Assembly (NCBI RefSeq): GCF_031085175.1
Contig: NZ_JAVHUY010000023.1
Span: 82,026-146,025, forward strand
DNA from: Phytohabitans maris
Lineage (GTDB): Bacteria > Actinomycetota > Actinomycetes > Mycobacteriales > Micromonosporaceae
DNA length: 64,000 nucleotides
Reading direction: 5' to 3'
The notes beneath the pieces are model-generated. The model saw only the letters and a list, made by a program, of their open reading frames with translations. It was not told the DNA's origin and searched no databases. The translations under genes and the position numbers were made by a program. How positions within the stretch are numbered: position 1 is the first letter of the stretch; the number at the start of each line of letters is the position of its first letter. Positions 8,497 through 15,652 of this stretch are shown in pieces.

Positions 8497-8778
8497 ATGG
8501 TCACCCTCACCGACAACGCGATCGGCCTCATCCGCCGCCTCACCGACCGGCCCGGCATTCCCCATGAGGCCGGCCTTCGCATCGCGACCGGATCAGAACC
8601 CGGCGCGCTCACCGCCGGGGTCGTCAGCGGCCCGGTGACCGGCGACCACGTGCTCGACTCCGCCGGCGCCCGGGTGTTCCTCGACCCGCAGGCAGTGCGT
8701 GCCCTGGACGACAAAGCCATCGACGCGGCCATCAAGGACGGCACCGTCACCTTCACCATCACCGACCAGCCCGGATGA
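8497..8778 (+). CDS. HesB/IscA-like protein lacking cysteines
   Basis: 93 residues. The sequence MVTLTDNAIGLIRRLTDRPG, then AGLRIATGSEPGALTAGVV, follows the A-type Fe-S carrier fold (HesB/IscA). The three Cys that bind iron or an Fe-S cluster are absent, and the protein contains no Cys at all. A role in cluster assembly is therefore doubtful; a stress-linked structural or regulatory role is possible. A paralogue lies at 20432-20704. A plausible ribosome site (AGGCAAGGAG) is just upstream of the ATG. It may be co-transcribed with the otsA-like gene 75 bases before it. Confidence 0.8.
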   Translation: MVTLTDNAIGLIRRLTDRPGIPHEAGLRIATGSEPGALTAGVVSGPVTGDHVLDSAGARVFLDPQAVRALDDKAIDAAIKDGTVTFTITDQPG

Positions 8779-8829
8779 CCACCTCGTCTGGCACCACCCG
8801 CCGGGGGCGCGCCCCCCCGCGCCCCGCGG

Positions 8830-8950
8830 CCCCCCCCCCCCCCCCCACCCCCCCCCCCACCTTACCAAAACCCGCCGCCAAAAGGCCCCGCCCGGCCCCC
8901 CCCCGCGGGGCGCCCCCCCCCGCGCCCCCGGCGGCCCCCATGACCGACTG
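8830..8950. repeat. Low-complexity, almost pure C tract
   Basis: Runs of 17 and 11 consecutive C separated by single A bases, followed by several more runs of C mixed with G. Unlike anything else in the window, it resembles poor base calling or a bridged assembly gap more than genomic DNA. No gene is supported between 8779 and 9180. Confidence 0.7.
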
Positions 8951-9180
8951 ACACTGCCCCATAGCGTTCCGAAACCGCTCCGGAAAATGGCCCCGAGCGG
9001 CATTCTGGCATTCACGGAAAATGAATTGTAGCGGCGCCATGTCGTCCATTTGGTCGGCGCGCCCGGTTCAACGAACGAATGCAATTCTTTCTTAAGAAAC
9101 TGCTATTTGACTTCTTAAAACGGACCGCTTTAGCCTCGACAAGAGAAATGGTTCGGTCGACTCTCGGAGGTGATTTCGCG

Positions 9181-9894
9181 GTGATCCGCCGACGCCTTGT
9201 CGCCGTCCTTGTCGGGCTGGCACTCGCACTGGCCACGCCAGCGGCCGCGGCCAACGCCCAGCCCGCAGCCCCCGCACAGCTCGGCGCGACCGACCTCGCC
9301 CTGCTCAACGGCGTGCGGCTGGCCGGGCTCTGGGAAATGCCGGCCGGGCAGATGGCCGCCGAGCGAGGCAGCGCCCAGCGGGTCCGCGAGGTCGGTGCGC
9401 AGATCGCCGCCGAGCACGCCGAGCTCGACCAGATCGTCGTCGACGCCGCGAACAAGCTCGGTGTGCAGCTGCCGACACAGCCCAACGACGACCAGAAAAA
9501 GTGGCTCAACGAGATGCGCGGCGCGGCCTCCGACCGGGAGTTCGACCGCATTTTCGTCCACCGGCTCCGGGCCGCGCACGGCAAAATCTTCCCCGTCATC
9601 GGCGCGGTCCGCTCCGGCACCCGAAACAACACCGTGCGCCAGGTCGCCCAAGAGGCGAACAAGTTCGTGCTCAACCACCTCACCCTGCTGGAGAGCACCG
9701 GCCTGGTCCGCTACGCCGAGCTGCCACCCGCGGTCCTACCCGCCGACCAGCCGAAGGTCGACTCGCTCCAAGAGGCCGCCCTCGCCCGCACAGCAGCGGG
9801 CAGCGGCTTCAACGCGACCGTCATCTGGATCGTCGTCCTCGTCGCCCTCGTGCTCGGCATCGGCGGCACCTGGCGTCTGTTCAAGCCCCGCTAG
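9181..9894 (+). CDS. Secreted DUF4142 (ferritin-like) protein, membrane-anchored
   Basis: 237 residues. GTG 9181 is chosen because a perfect Shine-Dalgarno GGAGGTGAT lies six bases upstream; the longer open frame has AT-rich, unlike coding sequence. The signal peptide is cleaved near AAAANAQP (about residue 26). Two helical stretches resembling the DUF4142 four-helix bundle follow (LNGVRLAGLWEMPAGQMAAE, then KFVLNHLTLLE), and a C-terminal membrane helix (about 210-232) precedes a basic tail. The function of DUF4142 is unknown. Upstream, TTAAGAA at 9092-9098 and TTCTTAA at 9112-9118 form an inverted repeat in an AT-rich patch that could be an operator. The stop codon lies inside the large palindrome at 9891-9991. 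Confidence 0.82.
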   Translation: MIRRRLVAVLVGLALALATPAAAANAQPAAPAQLGATDLALLNGVRLAGLWEMPAGQMAAERGSAQRVREVGAQIAAEHAELDQIVVDAANKLGVQLPTQPNDDQKKWLNEMRGAASDREFDRIFVHRLRAAHGKIFPVIGAVRSGTRNNTVRQVAQEANKFVLNHLTLLESTGLVRYAELPPAVLPADQPKVDSLQEAALARTAAGSGFNATVIWIVVLVALVLGIGGTWRLFKPR

Positions 9895-9991
9895 TGCGCT
9901 GGCCACTAACCTTTGCCGGCTTCGCCGGCCCGGGTGACCAGCGGCCGAAGGCCGCCGGTCACCCGGTGAACGTTAGTGGCCACCGCACTAG
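9891..9991. repeat. Nested palindrome (101 bp) between convergent genes
   Basis: Outer arms CTAGTGCGCTGGCCACTAAC (9891-9910) and its inverse (9972-9991) match at 19 of 20 positions. Inside are GCCGGC-TTC-GCCGGC (9915-9929) and CCGGGTGACC (9930-9939) pairing with 9957-9966 around an inner GCGGCC-GAA-GGCCGC hairpin (9941-9955). The plus-strand DUF4142 stop lies in the left arm and the minus-strand BON stop in the right arm. It could be a bidirectional terminator or a palindromic repeat element. Confidence 0.8.
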
Positions 9992-10281
9992 ACCCGATCA
10001 GACACGGTGAGCGTGTTGCAGACGTCGACGACGCCGGGGCTCCGCCACGCCAGATCACCGGCGAGGATCACCACCTCGAGGCAGTCCACCACACCGGCGA
10101 GGATCGCCACCCGGTTCTGCACCACCACGCCGATGTTTTGGTCGCCGGTCATGTCGTGGCCCAGCAGCCGGGCCACAACCCCCTCTGCCACCGCCTGGTC
10201 GACCTCCTCGCGCTCGACCGGGCGGCCCCGCTGTGGGTGGTGGAAGAAGCCGTCGTCCGGATCCGGCCACGGGATCGTCAT
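9988..10281 (-). CDS. BON-domain protein
   Basis: 97 residues from ATG 10281, which overlaps the stop of the STAS gene (TGATG). After a short acidic N-terminus (MTIPWPDPDDG), one BON domain fills the protein: VAEGVVARLLGHDMTGDQNI, then VVVQNRVAILAGVVD and DLAWRSPGVVDVCNTL. BON domains usually bind membranes or other macromolecules; there is no signal peptide, so this one is cytoplasmic. The paralogue at 11924-12226 has the same start motif and layout. Last gene of a minus-strand operon that ends at the nested palindrome. Confidence 0.8.
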   Translation of the reverse strand: MTIPWPDPDDGFFHHPQRGRPVEREEVDQAVAEGVVARLLGHDMTGDQNIGVVVQNRVAILAGVVDCLEVVILAGDLAWRSPGVVDVCNTLTVSDRV

Positions 10282-10697
10282 CACGCGCTCTTTTCGATGT
10301 GCCGGGCCAGGACCCCGTCGTCGTGGTACTGGTCGGCCAGGCCGAACAGGCCGAGCAGACCAGTCGCCCACAGCTGCCGGCGGGGGAAAGGGGCGAGGTT
10401 TTCCACCGTCAGGACGCTGCCGGACACGGCCGCAGCCCGGTGGCATCGCACCAGCTCGCCGATGCCGGTCGAGTCGATGAACGACACATGCTGCAGGTCC
10501 AGGGCGATCGCCGCCGGGTTGTCCCGGGCCAGCACGGCGATGATCGCGTCGCGCACCTGCCCGACAGTGGCCAGGTCGATCTCACCGAACGGGAGCAGCC
10601 GGACCGCGGATTCGGTGTGCAGCTCGGTGATCAACATGCTGGTCTCGGATCTCGGGTCGTCGTTCATGCTGGTCTCGGATGTCGGGTCGTCGTTCAT
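10281..10697 (-). CDS. STAS-domain protein with intact phospho-acceptor serine
   Basis: 138 residues. ATG 10697 overlaps the stop of the FAD monooxygenase gene (ATGA). The N-terminus is a perfect-frame duplication, MNDDPTSETS then MNDDPRSETS, before MLITELHTES, so Met starts at residues 1, 11 and 21 are all possible. The STAS core contains VRLLPFGEIDLATVGQVRD and HVSFIDSTGIGELVRC. Of the five STAS proteins here it alone keeps the DS(T/S)G serine that anti-sigma kinases phosphorylate. A cognate RsbW/SpoIIAB-type kinase is not encoded in the window. The STAS-BON order repeats that at 12588-11924. Confidence 0.85.
   Translation of the reverse strand: MNDDPTSETSMNDDPRSETSMLITELHTESAVRLLPFGEIDLATVGQVRDAIIAVLARDNPAAIALDLQHVSFIDSTGIGELVRCHRAAAVSGSVLTVENLAPFPRRQLWATGLLGLFGLADQYHDDGVLARHIEKSA
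10636..10695 (-). repeat. Two tandem 30-bp copies encoding the STAS N-terminus
   Basis: Positions 10636-10665 and 10666-10695 differ by one base. Each encodes MNDDP(T/R)SETS, so the duplication keeps the reading frame and places extra Met codons. Confidence 0.85.
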
Positions 10698-11878
10698 GCC
10701 GCTCGCGCCTTTCCTGGCCGCTCCACGACGCTGTCCTGCATCGGGCGGAAGGCGGCACGCAGCACCGCGGTGGCGCCGGGAAGACGCGCGGCGGCCAGGA
10801 CCATCCGGCGGGTGGTCATCCGCCAATGCTGGCTGGGCACCAACCAGCGCGCGGTCTTTCGTCCGGTCCGCTGCCGGACCTGTACGAATGGGCGCATCCG
10901 CCGCTCATACGCGTTGAACGCCCGGCCGACACCGGCGCCCGCACGCAGCTCATCGGCCAACACATAGGCGCCACCCATAGCCAGCGAGGCACCCTGCCCA
11001 GCCATCAACGAAACGGCATAACAGGCGTCACCGACCAGCACGACCGACCCGCGACTCCAGTAGTCCATCTCGACCTGCGCGACCTGGTCGTAGAAGACCG
11101 CGCCGTCCTCGGGCATCTGCCGCAGCGTCCACCGCACCAGGCCGCCGAGGTTGCCGTAGAGCCTGCGCAGCGCCTGCCGCGGATCCTGCGGCACGCCGCG
11201 GTCCGGGCTGGCGTGGATGAACGACGCGGCCAACCGGCCGTCGCTGGTCGGATACAGCCCGGCCTGCCGGCCCGGCACACCGACCATCAGGAAGCGGTCC
11301 CCGACCCGGCGGCCGAGGTCGTCGTCGCTGATGACGTAGGCGGCGGTGTGATAACCCAGGTAGCGCAGATACCGCTCCTGCGCCCCGAAGATCAGCTCCC
11401 GTACCCGCGAGTGCACGCCGTCCGCGCCGACCAGCAGGTCACCCTGTTCCACGGTGCCGTCGGTCAGCCTGACCGTGACGCCGCTGCCGTTGCCGACCTG
11501 CTTGATACTCGTGCCGTACCGGATGTGGACCCGCCCCTTGACCGCGTCGAGCAGCGCCTGCTCCAGGTCGCCGCGCATAAACGACAGGATCCGTCCGTCG
11601 AAGACCGACGCGACCCGCGAATAGGCGATACCACCCTCACCGTGCTCGTTGTGGTCTACATAGGACAGCTCCGCGACCCTGGTGTGAGCGGTGCGCAGCG
11701 CGGGCAACAGCCCCATCATCTCGGCCACGTCGTAGCCCGAGCCGAACAAGTCAATCATGTATCCACCGGCCCGCGGGCCGTCGTCCCGCTCGACCAGGAC
11801 CACGTCCCAGCCGTCCCGCTTCAGCCACCAGGCCAGCGTGAGCCCAGCAATACCCGCACCACAGATGATCGCTTTCAC
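10694..11878 (-). CDS. FAD-dependent monooxygenase (aromatic hydroxylase class)
   Basis: 394 residues from GTG 11878, with a Shine-Dalgarno GGGAGGA just upstream. Class A flavoprotein monooxygenase signatures: the Rossmann motif AIICGAGIAGLTLAWWL followed by VVLVERDD, the DG motif VGADGVHSRVR, and the GD motif VLVGDACYAVSLMAGQGAS. The length fits PHBH-type enzymes that hydroxylate small aromatics or tetracycline-like compounds with NAD(P)H; the substrate is not deducible. It sits in the middle of a five-gene minus-strand operon (STAS, BON, this gene, STAS, BON), which is unusual company for a catabolic enzyme. Confidence 0.88.
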   Translation of the reverse strand: MKAIICGAGIAGLTLAWWLKRDGWDVVLVERDDGPRAGGYMIDLFGSGYDVAEMMGLLPALRTAHTRVAELSYVDHNEHGEGGIAYSRVASVFDGRILSFMRGDLEQALLDAVKGRVHIRYGTSIKQVGNGSGVTVRLTDGTVEQGDLLVGADGVHSRVRELIFGAQERYLRYLGYHTAAYVISDDDLGRRVGDRFLMVGVPGRQAGLYPTSDGRLAASFIHASPDRGVPQDPRQALRRLYGNLGGLVRWTLRQMPEDGAVFYDQVAQVEMDYWSRGSVVLVGDACYAVSLMAGQGASLAMGGAYVLADELRAGAGVGRAFNAYERRMRPFVQVRQRTGRKTARWLVPSQHWRMTTRRMVLAAARLPGATAVLRAAFRPMQDSVVERPGKARAA

Positions 11879-11923
11879 AGTTCCTCCCTGACACCAGCAG
11901 CGGCCCACGCCCGCAGACTCGGG

Positions 11924-12226
11924 TCAGATGCCGGCCAGATCGTCCCCATCGGACGGTTCGAGTGCGTTGCAGACGTCGCGCACACCCGGCGTCTGCCACG
12001 CCAGGCCTCCAGCGACGAACATCAGCTCCGGCGTGTCAACGGGGCCGGTGAGGATGGCGACACCGTTCTGCACCTCGACCGCGATGTTCTGCAGACGCGT
12101 CCGCTCGTCCGCGGCCAGCCGTGCCACGACCTCGTCGGCCAGGATCTCGTCCGAACTCGCACGTCGCGCCCGACGGCGGATCGGCTGCCCGGAACCGTCG
12201 TCGGGCATCGGCCACGGCGTCAGCAC
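11924..12226 (-). CDS. BON-domain protein, paralogue
   Basis: 100 residues from GTG 12226, overlapping the preceding STAS stop. Starts MLTPWPMPDDG, like the BON protein at 9988-10281 (MTIPWPDPDDG). The BON core is VVARLAADERTRLQNIAVEV, then VQNGVAILTGPVD and GLAWQTPGVRDVCNAL. The two BON proteins are clear duplicates. No signal peptide. Located 45 bases upstream of the monooxygenase gene in the same operon. Cellular role unknown. Confidence 0.8.
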   Translation of the reverse strand: MLTPWPMPDDGSGQPIRRRARRASSDEILADEVVARLAADERTRLQNIAVEVQNGVAILTGPVDTPELMFVAGGLAWQTPGVRDVCNALEPSDGDDLAGI

Positions 12227-12588
12227 GGCGCGTTCCCGATCGTGGCCCGCCCGGACAGCGGCACCTCCTCCGGCACCACGTGCAGCACCTGCTCCACCCG
12301 GGCGATCCGCAAAATCCGCCGCAGCCGCGGTGACGGCGCGCGAAGTGTCAGGCCCGCACCGACCCGCAGCAGCTCGCGGTGCACATCAAGCAGCAAAGCG
12401 ACACCTGCCGCGTCGATCCCGACGCATCCGGCCATATCCACCACCAGCCGGTCCGGGCGCAGCCGCACCGCCGTGTCCAGTGCCGACCGCACCGGAGCCA
12501 GACAGGTCAGATCGAAGCGGCCAGTCAGGTAGATCTCCACCACCGGCACCGACACCGGGCCGGCTACCGGTTGGGCAACCGCACTCAC
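12220..12588 (-). CDS. STAS-domain protein
   Basis: 122 residues from GTG 12588 with a strong ribosome site GAGGAGGGTG. STAS core: VEIYLTGRFDLTCLAPVRSA, LVVDMAGCVGIDAAGVALLLD and LTLRAPSPRLRRILRIARV. The phospho-serine position is Ala (DAAG). Most similar in the window to the STAS protein at 6477-6881. First gene of the five-gene minus-strand operon, with the inverted copy of the TGTCA direct repeat about 73 bases upstream of its start. Like most of its neighbours it could bind partners constitutively but cannot be phospho-switched. Confidence 0.85.
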   Translation of the reverse strand: MSAVAQPVAGPVSVPVVEIYLTGRFDLTCLAPVRSALDTAVRLRPDRLVVDMAGCVGIDAAGVALLLDVHRELLRVGAGLTLRAPSPRLRRILRIARVEQVLHVVPEEVPLSGRATIGNAPC

Positions 12589-12660
12589 GCCGCACCCTCC
12601 TCACGTCGACCGGTACGCAACCAGACTGGTGGGGGCATGTGGAGGCGCCTTCGCGGAACC

Positions 12661-12677
12661 ATGACAGTCCCGTGACA
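12661..12677 (-). promoter_or_regulatory. TGTCA direct-repeat operator, copy B
   Basis: Read on the minus strand it is TGTCACGGGACTGTCAT, matching the site at 6378-6394 at all but two positions. It lies about 73 bases upstream of the STAS gene that heads the five-gene operon. Confidence 0.5.
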
Positions 12678-12682
12678 ACCAG

Positions 12683-12955
12683 CTACGACAGCGCCTCGTC
12701 CGGCACGGTCGCCCCGGCGCAGGTGCCGCAGAAGTGGGTGCCGAACGGCTTCGGCTCACCGCTCCAGCCGGCCCGGACGGCCACCGGCCACACCACGTAC
12801 CAGTCCCGCAGGTGAACCGCCGACCCGAACTCGGTGCCGCAGCGGTCGCACACAAGGCTGACGAACCCCGGCTGTCCTGGGCCCGGCCTTGGCCTCATGC
12901 TCATGCCGGCAACCGCCGCGCCGCGTTCATCTCGACAATCTTTGCACAAGTACAC
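12683..12955 (-). CDS. Small zinc-ribbon protein
   Basis: Up to 90 residues if translation starts at GTG 12955 (reading VYLCKDC), or 73 from ATG 12904. Two CxxC pairs, LVCDRCG and HFCGTC, flank a central DWYVVWPVAVRAGW segment and should bind one zinc ion. The longer start adds a third pair, CKDC. The longer version is preferred because a similar CKxC-coding sequence recurs before other genes here. No DNA-binding helix is visible; the function is unknown. It lies between the operon headed by the STAS gene at 12588 and another STAS gene, all on the minus strand. Confidence 0.6.
   Translation of the reverse strand: MYLCKDCRDERGAAVAGMSMRPRPGPGQPGFVSLVCDRCGTEFGSAVHLRDWYVVWPVAVRAGWSGEPKPFGTHFCGTCAGATVPDEALS
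12935..12954 (-). promoter_or_regulatory. TTTGCA box, copy 1
   Basis: CAATCTTTGCACAAGTACAC on the plus strand, near the start of the minus-strand zinc-ribbon gene. One of five similar boxes (12.9, 14.3, 15.6, 17.0 and 20.1 kb). It may be a promoter or operator element, or partly coding (CKDC). Confidence 0.35.
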
Positions 12956-13284
12956 GCTGTCTGCGCACCGCGAGGGCGTGGGACGTGGCCACGACACCTG
13001 GGCCGCCGCGCTGTCAGCCGGACCAACCCAGCCACTGACCGGAGGCGTGACGTGCTCGCTGCGTCGATCCGCGGCTGCCACCGTGGCCGAACGTCGCTGG
13101 CCAGCTCCACCGGCCCGAGCGCACGGTCCGCATCTCCCTGTCGTCCGCGATCGGCAGGGTTCGCCTGCCATCGCGGCTGGCTGTGACTGGCTCAGGAACC
13201 CGATCCGGGTGAGCCACGCCCCGGCCGGGCTGGCGGGGGCCGGGGTTCGTCGCCGCACGGCATGCTCCGCCGTTCCCGCCCCAG
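12956..13284. other. Intergenic gap (329 bp)
   Basis: Between the zinc-ribbon gene and the next STAS gene. Frames on both strands are low-complexity and unsupported. No terminator hairpin with a clear stem is seen. Confidence 0.4.
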
Positions 13285-13614
13285 CTACACCCGCACCGGC
13301 GCGTCCGACAGCTGGGTGAGTCCACTGTGCCGAAGCAGCTCCCGCACCCGCGGGTCCGGGTCGGCCAGCACCAGGCGCGCCCCCTGAGCGGAGGCCACAT
13401 CCTGCACCGCCCGAAGGGCGTCGACGCCGGCCTCGTCGATGGACGGCACAGCGCGCAGATCCACGACGATGCGTTGCGGGCGGGTGGCCGCCAGCACGGC
13501 GATGACCCGCTCGTGGAGCATGTGGGCGTTTTCCGAACTGATTGCACCTTGTGGGGTAATCGCGATCGTCATCGACGGTTCGGGTAAACGATGAGTGGTG
13601 ATCACGAGAGTCAT
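13285..13614 (-). CDS. STAS-domain protein with acidic residue at the phospho-site
   Basis: 109 residues from ATG 13614 (an in-frame GTG lies one codon earlier). STAS core: MTIAITPQGAISSENAHML, then RIVVDLRAVPSIDEAGVDAL and VLADPDPRVRELLRHSG. The phospho-serine position is Glu (DEAG), which could mimic a permanently phosphorylated state. No partner kinase is adjacent. A partial match to the TGTCA repeat (reading GGGAACTGTCATC) lies about 105 bases upstream near 13720-13735. Confidence 0.82.
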   Translation of the reverse strand: MTLVITTHRLPEPSMTIAITPQGAISSENAHMLHERVIAVLAATRPQRIVVDLRAVPSIDEAGVDALRAVQDVASAQGARLVLADPDPRVRELLRHSGLTQLSDAPVRV

Positions 13615-13787
13615 CACGTCTCCGTCCGATCGGGAGGCGGCACGCCTCCGGCAGGGCTCTGACACCCTCCACGCTTGCCGCCGTTTATGGCGATCACCGA
13701 TCAGGATTGCCGCGCTCCGATGACAGTTCCCTCCGACGAAGGGATCACCAAGGACCTCGTACCCTTTCCGCCGTCGCCGGCGGTAGG

Positions 13788-14318
13788 TCAGGCCGGCACC
13801 GTGTCAGCGGGCCGGGTCGTGGACGAGCGCCACTGGCGCCACCACAGCTGCTCGGAGGCCTCCCCCGCAGCCGCCGCGAACTCCTCCAGCGCACGTGCGA
13901 GGCCCTGCGGATCCGCGACCTGCAGGCCGCGCACCAGCTTGGCGATCGCCCGCCGGCGGTGCCGCATGACCGCCCCCACCAGGTCACGTCCCGCCGGGGT
14001 CAGCATCACCCAGGCCGCCCGGCGGTCGTCACCGCGCCGGAACCGCTCCGCCAGCCCTTTGCGCACCAGGCGGTCGGACATCCGCGTCGCGGTGGACGGG
14101 GCCACCTCCAGCTCGGCGGCCAGGTCGGTCGTGCGCTGCGGGCCGCGCGAGGCGAGCACGACCAGCGCCCGGTACTGTACGAGCGTCACCTCGGCGTCCA
14201 CCTGTGCCAGCGAACGCGCGGACAGCGCGACCAACGCCCGGCTGGCACCGAGGAGGCCGTCAACGAGCGCGGCGGTTTCTGGCGCCGTCCGGCGGCCACG
14301 CACCGTGGAATTTGCCAT
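13788..14318 (-). CDS. MarR-family transcriptional regulator
   Basis: 176 residues from ATG 14318; an upstream in-frame ATG at 14336 would add MCKHCP. The winged helix-turn-helix is visible as LVQYRALVVLASRGPQRT, TTDLAAELEVAPSTATRMSD and LVRKGLAERFRRGDDRRA, the last with the D-x-R-wing signature of MarR proteins, flanked by dimerisation helices. MarR proteins usually repress a neighbouring gene and respond to small phenolic ligands. The target here is not clear; the TTTGCA box lies ten bases upstream of the start and may be its own control region. Confidence 0.9.
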   Translation of the reverse strand: MANSTVRGRRTAPETAALVDGLLGASRALVALSARSLAQVDAEVTLVQYRALVVLASRGPQRTTDLAAELEVAPSTATRMSDRLVRKGLAERFRRGDDRRAAWVMLTPAGRDLVGAVMRHRRRAIAKLVRGLQVADPQGLARALEEFAAAAGEASEQLWWRQWRSSTTRPADTVPA

Positions 14319-14322
14319 CGGG

Positions 14323-14341
14323 CAATGTTTGCACATCCAAC
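14323..14341 (-). promoter_or_regulatory. TTTGCA box, copy 2
   Basis: CAATGTTTGCACATCCAAC on the plus strand, immediately upstream of the MarR start codon. It shares CAAT-x-TTTGCACA with the box at 12935. Confidence 0.35.
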
Positions 14342-14459
14342 GAGCAGACCGTGGCCCGCTTGAGGCATGGCGGCGTTGCCGCGCAGCCCCCACGCACGTG
14401 GGGTACCCGCTCGGGGGTAACGGGGTCCTCGCCGCCCGAGTCGAGCCGGCGGTAGCGGG

Positions 14460-14715
14460 GTCGGGTCTGCGCGTGCAAAGCCGGTGGCGAGCGCACGCCG
14501 GGGCGCCGGAGTCGAGGATCCGGCCGCGTCCATGCCGGCGACCCGGTCGCAGGAATGCGCCGACCTCGTCCACGTCGTGGGTAGTGGGCCCGACGGTGCG
14601 GCCCTGCCGGTTGATCTCGCGTGGGACGTCCCGGAGGCTGCGCCGGCCGGCGGGTCAGGTCTGACCTCGGCTCGTCCAGCAATACCAGGTCGGGACCATG
14701 GGCGAGCGCGCTTGT
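14460..14715 (-). pseudogene. ABC transporter ATPase remnant
   Basis: On the minus strand one frame reads ALAHGPDLVLLDEPR, a Walker B of an ABC ATPase. A shifted frame then reads LRDVPREINRQGRTV, THDVDEVGAFL and GRILDSGAP, which correspond to the H-loop and following region of the same family. At least one frameshift separates them, and everything before the Walker B is gone. It lies between MarR and the potassium channel gene, so an exporter once controlled by the MarR protein is conceivable. Confidence 0.6.
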
Positions 14716-14867
14716 GCAGAGCGGTAACCGTGATGGTGTCCCGCCATCACCCTGCTCTCAATGGCTCGTTTCACCGCCGACCCAGCCGCCCGGAAACTCA
14801 CCAATCGGGCTCAAGGTCAACCAGGTCTTCCGCCCGCAGCTTAGCCATCTCCCGGGAGATCTTTCAC

Positions 14868-15629
14868 TCAGGAAGGGCTGCGCAGCTGGTTGACCTCGGC
14901 CCGGAGCGCGGCCAACTCGGCGAGCACGGCCTCGATGTCGGCCTTGGTGGCGTCCTGCGGGCGGTCGGCGGTGGAGACCCGGTCGACGATCCAGCTGGCC
15001 AGGGTGCCGGTCACGAAACCGATCAGCCCGATGCCGCCAACCATGAGCCCGAGCGCCACCCACTTGCCGGCGACGGTCACTGGGAAGTGGTCGCCGTACC
15101 CGACCGTCGTGATCGTGACTGCCGCCCACCACAACGCGTCCGGATACGAGCCGATGTTGCTGTCCGGGTGCCCCCGCTCGGCGTCCAGCACCGCCAGCGC
15201 GGCGACGACCACCAGCAGCACGGTGGTGCCACCGACGTAGACCGCGAGCCTGCCGCGGGCCCAGGCGCCGCCGCGGCGGCCGAGCGCGAGCACCGCGGTC
15301 ACCACCCGCAGGGCGCGCAGCGGGCGCAGCACCGGCAGCAGCAGTACGGCCAGATCGAACAGGTGGGTTCGGACGAACGCCCACCGGCGCGGGTGGATGG
15401 CGATACGGATCGCGAAGTCGGCCGCGAACGCGGCCCAGATCAGCACGTTGGCGACCTCGCACCGACTCCGCCAGCCGGCGGGCAGGTCGGGCCAGAGGAT
15501 CGGGATCGCGTACACCGCGAGGAACAGCACGGCCAGCCCGGTCAACGCAAGCGCCGTGCGAGCTTCCCAGGCCCGCACCCTCGCCTCGCTCCGCCACGGC
15601 CCAACCGATGAACGGCTCTCTATGCGCAT
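14868..15629 (-). CDS. Voltage-gated-type potassium channel
   Basis: 253 residues from ATG 15629 (MRIESRSS). Several hydrophobic segments precede an S4-like helix with spaced Arg (VLRPLRALRVV). S5, a pore loop with the selectivity filter TVGYGDHFPVT and S6 follow, and a C-terminal coiled-coil-like tail (IEAVLAELAALRAEV) probably tetramerises the channel. Typical six-helix Kv-type bacterial K+ channel that allows potassium flux across the cytoplasmic membrane. No RCK domain. The TTTGCA box is eight bases upstream of the start. Confidence 0.9.
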   Translation of the reverse strand: MRIESRSSVGPWRSEARVRAWEARTALALTGLAVLFLAVYAIPILWPDLPAGWRSRCEVANVLIWAAFAADFAIRIAIHPRRWAFVRTHLFDLAVLLLPVLRPLRALRVVTAVLALGRRGGAWARGRLAVYVGGTTVLLVVVAALAVLDAERGHPDSNIGSYPDALWWAAVTITTVGYGDHFPVTVAGKWVALGLMVGGIGLIGFVTGTLASWIVDRVSTADRPQDATKADIEAVLAELAALRAEVNQLRSPS

Positions 15630-15631
15630 CC

Positions 15632-15652
15632 GCAACCTTTGCACAGATGCAC
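15632..15652 (-). promoter_or_regulatory. TTTGCA box, copy 3
   Basis: Core CAACCTTTGCACAGATGCAC on the plus strand, directly upstream of the potassium channel start. On the minus strand it also encodes a short open frame beginning V-H-L-C-K-G-C that stops within the channel start region. Confidence 0.35.

Noticed and set aside
10679..12532. 617-residue plus-strand open frame
   Set aside because: Antisense to the STAS, monooxygenase and BON genes, with biased composition and no motif.
14484..15611. 375-residue plus-strand frame
   Set aside because: Antisense to the potassium channel, which has membrane helices and TVGYGD on the other strand.
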